Source: an uncultured Serinicoccus sp.
GTDB taxonomy: Bacteria > Actinomycetota > Actinomycetes > Actinomycetales > Dermatophilaceae
Direction: 5' to 3'
Length of the DNA: 64,000 bases
Assembly (NCBI RefSeq): GCF_947487915.1
Contig: NZ_CANKYH010000009.1
Coordinates: 124,001-188,000 of the forward strand
A model generated the notes under the pieces. It had not been told where the DNA came from, did not search any database, and worked only from the letters and a program-made list of their open reading frames with translations. Both the position numbers and the translations under genes were made by a program. This document shows positions 57,533 to 64,000 of this stretch, one piece after another (positions within the stretch are counted from its first letter, which is position 1; each line of letters starts with the position of its first letter).

Positions 57533-58670
57533 CGCGCTCGGCACCGAGCAGATCCGCCGACTGCCCAAGGTGCTCCTCCACGACCACCTGGACGGCGGCG
57601 TGCGCCCCGCGACCGTGCTCGAGCTGGCCCGCGAGCAGGGGTATGCCGCGCTGCCGGCCGACGACATCGAGTCGCTGTCGGGGTGGTTCGCGGCCTCGGC
57701 GGACAGCGGCTCGCTCGTGCGCTACCTCGAGACCTTCACCCACACCGTCGGGGTGATGCAGACGGCCGAGGCGCTGCGGCGGACCGCCCGCGAGTGCGTG
57801 CTGGACCTCGCCGCGGACGGCGTCGTCTACGCCGAGGTGAGGTATGCCCCGGAGCAGCACCTCGAGGGCGGCCTGGGGCTGGACGAGGTGGTCGAGGCGG
57901 TGAACGCCGGGTTCCGCGAGGGCGAGGAGGTGGTGGCGCGCGGGGACGCCGACGCCCCGGCCGGCCCGATCCGGGTCCGCGCGATGCTCACGGCGATGCG
58001 GCACGCGGCGCGGAGCCGGGAGATCGCCGAGCTCGCGGTGCGCCACCGGGCCGAGGAGGTCTGCGGTTTCGACATCGCCGGGGCCGAGGACGGCTTCCCG
58101 CCCACCCGGCACCTGGGTGCCTTCGAGTTCCTGCGCCAGGCCAACGCCCACTTCACCATCCACGCCGGTGAGGCCTTCGGTCTGCCCAGCATCTGGGAGG
58201 CGATCCAGTGGTGCGGGGCCGAGCGGCTCGGCCACGGCATCCGGATCGTGGACGACATCCGCCTGGACGGCTCGCCGGTCACCGACGACCTGGCCGGCGC
58301 CATCGGCCGGGCTCAGCAGGAGCCGGGTGCCTTCTCGCTGGGGGAGCTGGCCGCCTACGTGCGCGACCGCCGGATCCCGCTGGAGATGTGCCCCAGCAGC
58401 AACGTCCAGACCGGCGCGGCCCCCTCCATCGCGGAGCACGCGATCCGGCTGCTCGACGCCCTGCGCTTCCGGGTGACGCTCAACACCGACAACCGGCTCA
58501 TGAGCGCGACCTCGATGACCCGGGAGGCCCAGCTGCTCGTGGACCAGGCCGGGTGGGGCGTGCCGGAGCTGCGGCGGGTGACGGTCAACGCGATGAAGTC
58601 GGCCTTCCTGCCCTTCGACGAGCGGCTCGCGCTCATCGAGGACGTGCTCAAGCCCGCCTACGACGGCTGA
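57525..58670 (+). CDS. add: Adenosine deaminase
   Basis: A 381-residue zinc hydrolase that converts adenosine and deoxyadenosine to (deoxy)inosine. Metal ligands and catalytic residues are visible in [11 protein letters not shown] (HxH), [13 protein letters not shown] (His, Glu), [13 protein letters not shown] (His) and [11 protein letters not shown] (Asp). The order and length fit adenosine deaminase rather than adenine deaminase. It is translationally coupled to the cupin gene by an 8-base overlap. Confidence 0.94.
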   Translation: MGDALGTEQIRRLPKVLLHDHLDGGVRPATVLELAREQGYAALPADDIESLSGWFAASADSGSLVRYLETFTHTVGVMQTAEALRRTARECVLDLAADGVVYAEVRYAPEQHLEGGLGLDEVVEAVNAGFREGEEVVARGDADAPAGPIRVRAMLTAMRHAARSREIAELAVRHRAEEVCGFDIAGAEDGFPPTRHLGAFEFLRQANAHFTIHAGEAFGLPSIWEAIQWCGAERLGHGIRIVDDIRLDGSPVTDDLAGAIGRAQQEPGAFSLGELAAYVRDRRIPLEMCPSSNVQTGAAPSIAEHAIRLLDALRFRVTLNTDNRLMSATSMTREAQLLVDQAGWGVPELRRVTVNAMKSAFLPFDERLALIEDVLKPAYDG

Positions 58671-58676
58671 CCACCT

Positions 58677-58728
58677 GTTCTGGACATAGCGTTCTGGGAC
58701 CCGTCGCCCACGAGGCCATGTCCAGAAC
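58677..58728. terminator. Long inverted repeat between add and the RDD gene
   Basis: GTTCTGGACAT (58677-58687) and its exact complement ATGTCCAGAAC (58718-58728) enclose 30 bases; pairing extends to 14 bp with one mismatch. A further GTTCTGG lies in the loop. It sits between convergent genes and ends just inside the start of the RDD gene's stop region, so a terminator is likely, though the large loop is unusual. Confidence 0.5.
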
Positions 58729-58734
58729 CACGGC

Positions 58735-59541
58735 TCAGCGGGCCTCGGGCAGGACCCGGGCGCGCAGCCGGTCGGCCCGCTCGAGACGCTCCTCGTCCCG
58801 CTGGCGGCGCCGCGCGAGCACCGTGGCCATGACCTGCTCCGGGGGCGCGCCGGGTGGCGGCGCCGGCGCCACATGACGCAGCAGCGCGGCATACAGCTCC
58901 CCACCGGTCTGCGCGCGTGCCGAGGACGTCAGGCTCGAGGACCGGGCCAGGAACTGGCGGGTGGCGACCACGAGGGCGTCTGGGATGACGCCGATGTCGG
59001 CACCCTGCACCCAGGCGGCCAGCGCCGGGTCCGGCTGGGGCGGCTCGGGCAGCCGCAGCCGCACCCGGTCGTGCACGACATACGTCCCGGCGAGGAAGTC
59101 CCCGAGCCGCTTGCCCTTCTCGTTGGTCATCGCGGTGATGAGCGCCACGCTCCCGAGCGTCATCCAGATCTCGAATGCGCCGACCAGGGCGCGGATGACC
59201 GCGTGCCGCAGGCCGATGGGGCCGGTGTCGTCGCGGACGGTGCGCAGACCCATGACCAGCTTGCCGAGGGTGCGGCCGTGGGTGAGGGTCTCCAGCGTGA
59301 TGGGGATGCCGGCCATGGCCAGCACGGTCAGCACGATGACGAACACCTGACCGAGGGCGGCGTCCGCCTCGAAGAGGTCGCCCGGCACCAGCAGGACGAG
59401 CACGAGGACCCCGGCCGCGACGACGAGCAGGTCGATGAGACCGGAGACCATGCGCGTCGGCAGCGCGGCGGCGGGAAGCTCGACCTCGACCGCCTCGCTG
59501 GTGACGAAGCGTTGCGCCTCGAAGATGCCCCGGCTCGTCAT
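58735..59541 (-). CDS. RDD family membrane protein
   Basis: A 268-residue protein with an RDD domain: a start segment with Arg before SGLIDLLVVAAGVLVLVLLV (the R..D pattern of helix 1), a second span FVIVLTVLAMAGIPITLETLT, then GRTLGKLVMGLRTV and a third span. The C-terminal 100 residues are soluble, Pro/Arg-rich and end in a charged helix (RRRQRDEERLERADRLRARV). Divergent from the SpoIIM-like gene in the conserved RDD/SpoIIM/DUF58/MoxR/DUF4350 block. TAGAGT 7 bases before the ATG suggests a leaderless mRNA. Function unknown. Confidence 0.85.
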   Translation of the reverse strand: MTSRGIFEAQRFVTSEAVEVELPAAALPTRMVSGLIDLLVVAAGVLVLVLLVPGDLFEADAALGQVFVIVLTVLAMAGIPITLETLTHGRTLGKLVMGLRTVRDDTGPIGLRHAVIRALVGAFEIWMTLGSVALITAMTNEKGKRLGDFLAGTYVVHDRVRLRLPEPPQPDPALAAWVQGADIGVIPDALVVATRQFLARSSSLTSSARAQTGGELYAALLRHVAPAPPPGAPPEQVMATVLARRRQRDEERLERADRLRARVLPEAR

Positions 59542-59548
59542 ACGCCGA

Positions 59549-59554
59549 ACTCTA
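59549..59554 (-). promoter_or_regulatory. -10 box TAGAGT of leaderless RDD gene
   Basis: TAGAGT on the minus strand ends 7 bases before the ATG at 59541. Confidence 0.6.
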
Positions 59555-59578
59555 GTCCGCGCGCGTCGGCCGATGACC

Positions 59579-59584
59579 TACGGT
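59579..59584 (+). promoter_or_regulatory. -10 box TACGGT of leaderless SpoIIM-like gene
   Basis: TACGGT ends 6 bases before the GTG at 59591. Confidence 0.6.
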
Positions 59585-59590
59585 GGGCGG

Positions 59591-60586
59591 GTGGATCTCG
59601 ATGCCCTGGTGGGGCGCCGGCGCGCGGCGTGGGAGCGGTTGGACCACCTCGCGCGGCAGCGCCGGCTCGACGGTGAGCAGGCCGACGAGCTGCTCGACGG
59701 CTACCAGCGCGCTGCCACCGACCTGTCGCTGGTGCGCTCCAGCGCGCCCGATGCCGGCGTGGTGACCCACCTGTCGACGCTGGTGGCGCGGGCCCGGGCG
59801 CGCGCGGCCCGGGTGCGGACGGCGAGCTGGTCGGGGATCGGCCGGTTCTTCGCCGAGGACTTCCCGGCGGCGCTCTACCGGTTGCGCTGGTGGTGGGGCA
59901 TCACCGCCCTCGCCAACGTCGTGGTGGGGCTCGTGCTCGGTTGGTGGCTGGTGCAGAACCCGGTGGTGGAGCAGTCCCTGCTCTCGCCGGAGGAGGTGAC
60001 CGAGCTCGTCAACGTCAGCTTCGAGTCCTACTACTCCGAGAACGCCGCCAGCAGCTTCTCCACCCTCGTCTGGGTCAACAACGCCTGGGTCGCGGCCCGC
60101 TGCATCGGTATGGGCGTGCTCGGCCTGCCGGTCATCTGGCTGCTGTGGCAGAACATCGCCAACGTCGCGGTGATCGGCTCGCTCATGCACCGGCACGGCC
60201 GTGGTGACGTCTTCTGGGGGCTGATCGCCCCGCACGGGCTGCTCGAGCTCATGGCGATCTTCGTCGCGGCCGGGGTGGGGCTGCGGCTGTTCTGGGCCTG
60301 GGTGGCGCCCGGCCGGCGCACCCGGCTGGCCAACCTGGCCGCCGAGGGCAGGACGGCGGCGGGGGTCGCGATCGGTCTGGTCTTCGTGCTGCTGGTCTCC
60401 GGTCTCATCGAGGGCTTCGTCACGCCCTCGCCGCTGCCGACGTGGGCACGGGTGGGGATCGGGGCCCTGGCGCTCGCCCTCTTCTTCGCGTATGTCTTCA
60501 CCCTGGGGCGGCGCGCGGTGCGCCGGGGCGTCAGCGGGGACGTCGGTGAGGAGTTGCAGGCGGCGACGGCGCCGACGGCCGGCTGA
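59591..60586 (+). CDS. SpoIIM/DUF95-family membrane protein
   Basis: A 331-residue protein of the stage II sporulation M-related (DUF95) family. A soluble helical N-terminus (VGRRRAAWERLDHLARQRRLDGEQADELLDGYQRAATDLSLVR) precedes about five membrane spans; NNAWVAARCIGMGVLGLPVIWLLWQNIANVAVIGSLM and IAPHGLLELMAIFVAAGVGLRL are the recognisable conserved parts. Non-sporulating actinobacteria carry it next to RDD and MoxR genes; its role is unknown. Start GTG 59591 by leaderless spacing. Confidence 0.87.
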   Translation: MDLDALVGRRRAAWERLDHLARQRRLDGEQADELLDGYQRAATDLSLVRSSAPDAGVVTHLSTLVARARARAARVRTASWSGIGRFFAEDFPAALYRLRWWWGITALANVVVGLVLGWWLVQNPVVEQSLLSPEEVTELVNVSFESYYSENAASSFSTLVWVNNAWVAARCIGMGVLGLPVIWLLWQNIANVAVIGSLMHRHGRGDVFWGLIAPHGLLELMAIFVAAGVGLRLFWAWVAPGRRTRLANLAAEGRTAAGVAIGLVFVLLVSGLIEGFVTPSPLPTWARVGIGALALALFFAYVFTLGRRAVRRGVSGDVGEELQAATAPTAG

Positions 60587-60628
60587 CCCCATGACCCGTC
60601 GGCGACGCCGTCCCGCCGGGTGGGGCGT

Positions 60629-61939
60629 TCAGAGCAGGCCCTGGGCCTTGAGGGCGAGGTAGTGGTCCGCCAGGGCCACGGGCAGCTGCTCCGGCGGCTC
60701 GTCGAGGACGGTCACCCCCAGCTGGGCCAGGGCCGTGGCGGTGCGGTGCCGCAGGGCCTCGGTGCGCTCGGCCGCGGCGGACGCGTAGGCCCCGGCGACG
60801 TCGTCCGCGCGCCGCTGCAGGTCGCGCAGGGCCGGGTCCGCGACGGAGGCGACCACGACCCGGTGGTGCGCGGTGAGCGAGGGCAGGACGGGCAGCAGCC
60901 CTTCCTCGAGCGCCGCGGGCTCCAGCGGGGTGAGGAGCACCACGAGGGCCCGGCGGCGGGTCAGCGTCGTCACGGCCCCGGCCAGCATCGGCCAGTCCGC
61001 CTCCAGCAGGGCGGGCTCCAGCGGTGCCATGGCCGTCACGAGCTGGTGCAGGAGCCCGGACCGGCCGGCGGTGGTGCCCGACCCCACCCGCGCGCGGACG
61101 GCCCGGTCGCCGGCCACCAGGTCGACGCGGTCGCCGGCCCGGGAGGCGAGCGCGGCCAGCAGCAGGGCCGCGTCCATCGCGGCGTCCAGCCGCGGCTCGT
61201 CCCCGACCCGGGCGGCGCTGGTGCGCGCGGTGTCGAGCACGAGGATGACCCGGCGGTCGCGCTCCGGCTGCCAGGTGCGCACCACCACGTGCTGACGGCG
61301 CGCGGTGGCCCGCCAGTCGATGGACCGGACGTCGTCGCCCTCGACGTAGTCGCGCAGGGAGTCGAACTCGGTGCCCTGCCCGCGGGTCCGCACCGCGGAC
61401 CGCCCGTCGAGCTGGCGCAGCTGGGCCAGCTTGGCCGGGAGGTGGCGCCGGGACCGGAACGGCGGCAGCGAACGCACGGCACCGGGCACGAGCACGGTGG
61501 ACTGGCGCCCGGCGAGCCCCAGCGGGCCATGGGTGCGCACGGTGACCCCGGCGGCGGGCCGGTCCCCTCGTCGGGTCGGCCGGAGGGTCGTGACCACCCG
61601 GCGTCGCTCGCCGGGGGGAAGGTCCAGCGGGTGCCGCGTCGGCTCCTGCGCCCCCGCCGAGGGCACCCAGGCGTCCCGCAGCACACCGCGGACACGACGG
61701 CGTGCAGGGTTGGTGACCAGCAGCGTCGTGGTGGTCTCCTCCCGCAGCCGGACCTGCGCCACCGGGGAGCGGTGCAGCTCCAGCGAGGTCGGCCGGGGCG
61801 CCGCGACGGCGTCCGCGACGACGAGCGCGGCGACCCCCACGAGCCACCCGCCGGCGACCAGACCGGCGGCGGCGGGCCACAGGAGGACCGGGAGCAGCCC
61901 GAGCAGGGCCAGCGCCACGACGGGGCCACGGAGGATCAT
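60629..61939 (-). CDS. DUF58 domain protein
   Basis: A 436-residue protein: two N-terminal hydrophobic segments (VVALALLGLLPVLLWPAAAGLVAGGWLVGVAALVVADAV), a beta-rich middle and a DUF58 core with FDSLRDYVEGDDVRSIDWRATARRQHVVVRTWQPERDRRVILVLDT. The last part is vWA-like (DTARTS, an incomplete MIDAS). DUF58 proteins work with MoxR AAA+ ATPases, whose gene lies 13 bases upstream on the same strand. Client proteins are unknown. Confidence 0.88.
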   Translation of the reverse strand: MILRGPVVALALLGLLPVLLWPAAAGLVAGGWLVGVAALVVADAVAAPRPTSLELHRSPVAQVRLREETTTTLLVTNPARRRVRGVLRDAWVPSAGAQEPTRHPLDLPPGERRRVVTTLRPTRRGDRPAAGVTVRTHGPLGLAGRQSTVLVPGAVRSLPPFRSRRHLPAKLAQLRQLDGRSAVRTRGQGTEFDSLRDYVEGDDVRSIDWRATARRQHVVVRTWQPERDRRVILVLDTARTSAARVGDEPRLDAAMDAALLLAALASRAGDRVDLVAGDRAVRARVGSGTTAGRSGLLHQLVTAMAPLEPALLEADWPMLAGAVTTLTRRRALVVLLTPLEPAALEEGLLPVLPSLTAHHRVVVASVADPALRDLQRRADDVAGAYASAAAERTEALRHRTATALAQLGVTVLDEPPEQLPVALADHYLALKAQGLL

Positions 61940-61952
61940 CGCGCGGGGCGGC

Positions 61953-62959
<1,007 letters not shown>

Positions 62960-62963
<4 letters not shown>

Positions 62964-64000
62964 CGTGTCCTCTCGGCGGTGCTGTCGCTGGTGCCGGGGC
63001 GCTGCGCGGCGGGTGCGGAGCCCCCGTGGTCAGGGTAGTCGGTGGGGTCGGTGGCGACCGGTCGGTCCCGGCGGCGCAGCTCGTCCTCCAGCGCGTGGAT
63101 CTCGCGCACCAGCACGAGCAGGCCTGCATCGTCACCCGCGGCGCCCGGTTCCAGGAGCAGGTGCCGGACCTGGTCGAGCGGGCGCCCGCTCACCCGGCTG
63201 ACCACCTCGGCGAGGCGGTCGGCGCCGGTGGTGGTGGGCAGCCCCAGCAGCGGGGCGAGCCGCCGTCGGGCCCCGGACTGGACCGCGCGGGCGGCGTGCC
63301 GGCTGTCGTGAGCCTGGTGGTAAAGCCGGGCCCGGCTCACGGTGGTCTCGGTCGACCGGACGACGGCGGGAAGGGGCTCGGTCACCACGGCGCCCAGGCG
63401 GCGGCCCCGCCAGAGGGCGAGCGCCAGCACCCCACCCCCGACGACCCACAGCGCCGGGGTCAGGGTGCTGGGCAGCACGTCCCACAGCGAGCCGGCCGCC
63501 TCCAGCCCCAGGTCGGAGGGCTGCGGCTGCACCCAGACCAGGCGGTCGCTGCCGCCCAGCAGCCGCAGGGCCACCGCGGCGTTGGCGCCCTCGGTGATGC
63601 GGGCGTTGGTCCAGGTCGGGCCGATGCCGGCCACCACGGTGCGCGGGCGGGACCCGTCCTGCTCCAGCACGAGCACGGCCCCCTCGCGGGCCCCGCCGAG
63701 GTTGTGCCCCTCGCCCGGGGGGAAGCACGCCGTGGTCGCGGGCCGGTCCTGCGACCCGGCGGCCAGCAGGACGTCCCAGCCGACGAGCTGATCCCCCTCC
63801 CGCGCCCAGGGCACGGAGCAGTCGGCGGCCACCGGTATGCCGGCCCCCCACGACTCCTCGACGTCCAGCCCGAGGGAGGCGCCGACACCGCCGGTGCCGT
63901 CGGCCAGCACCACCAGCTGGTCGAGGTCCGCGAGTCCGGCCACGAGGTCCGGACCCGTCTCGGGGCCGAGGTAGCGGGTGTGCGGGAGCAGGACCGTGGT
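62960..64000 (-). CDS. DUF4350 membrane protein, partial (runs off right edge)
   Basis: At least 346 residues; the reading frame stays open to the last base of the window, so the N-terminus is missing. The visible part starts ...TVLLPHTRYLGPETGPDLVAGLADLDQLVVLADG, the extracellular DUF4350 region (a GATase-like fold lacking evident catalytic residues), then one membrane helix (LTPALWVVGGGVLALALWRG) and a cytoplasmic tail with SRARLYHQAHDSRHAARAVQSGARRRLAPLLGLP. It heads the DUF4350-MoxR-DUF58 unit. The partner transglutaminase-like gene of other genomes is not seen here. Confidence 0.85.

Overview
The window is a high-GC (roughly 73% by eye) Gram-positive chromosome segment. Gene content points to an actinobacterium of the order Micrococcales, most like the Intrasporangiaceae/Ornithinimicrobiaceae group. 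The evidence is SigR-RsrA, a WhiB protein, ribosomal protein bL37, the actinobacterial folD-DUF3017-mdh and DUF6350-purN-purH blocks, MurT-GatD, nickel SOD, GuaB3, and many leaderless genes with a TANNNT box 6-8 nt before the start codon. The genus is inference. No prophage, insertion sequence, CRISPR array, tRNA or rRNA was seen. Coding density is high; the only gene-free stretch near 300 bases (2566-2942) holds the tiny bL37 gene, a terminator and an AT-richer promoter region.

Layout. 1-6163: partial SRAP gene, alaA, sigR-rsrA, bL37, a 28-residue orphan peptide, two tandem membrane HD-domain genes, sodN. 6226-13089: tsaB-rimI-tsaD, a TrkH/TrkA potassium system, a THUMP-like methyltransferase, a cardiolipin-synthase-like PLD protein. 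13133-21224: groES-groEL under CIRCE, whiB, guaB, guaB3, a beta-propeller protein, SURF1, DUF3817. 21221-29514: guaA, murT-gatD, a three-gene membrane operon read leftward behind a possible Cys-containing leader peptide, pcrA. 29635-40528: sucCD, DUF6350-purN, a methyltransferase, purH behind a ZTP riboswitch, a DMT transporter, an ACT protein, folD-DUF3017, mdh, a LysM protein. 40547-44690: 2H phosphoesterase, glycosyltransferase-manC, divergent pyrD.

44818-58670 is a nucleoside uptake and salvage region: an M20 amidohydrolase, a BMP lipoprotein with its ABC ATPase and two permeases, cytidine deaminase, then (after a ClC channel and two unknown genes) thymidine phosphorylase, deoxyribose-phosphate aldolase, a cupin and adenosine deaminase. 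Together they would import nucleosides, deaminate them, split pyrimidine nucleosides and feed deoxyribose-5-phosphate to central metabolism. De novo and GMP genes (guaB, guaA, purN, purH, pyrD, folD) lie nearby. 58735-64000 is the conserved RDD / SpoIIM / DUF58 / MoxR / DUF4350 block.

The signals least explained by gene content are: an over-represented octamer GGCATACC that forces rare codons in several frames; two divergent gene pairs (manC/pyrD and deoC/cupin) whose -10 boxes share one TA dinucleotide with identical 7-nt spacings on both sides; a 12-residue leaderless ORF containing CCRC coupled by GTGA to a membrane operon; a MurT without the usual cysteine zinc ribbon; and a 28-residue peptide gene sealed by a strong hairpin.
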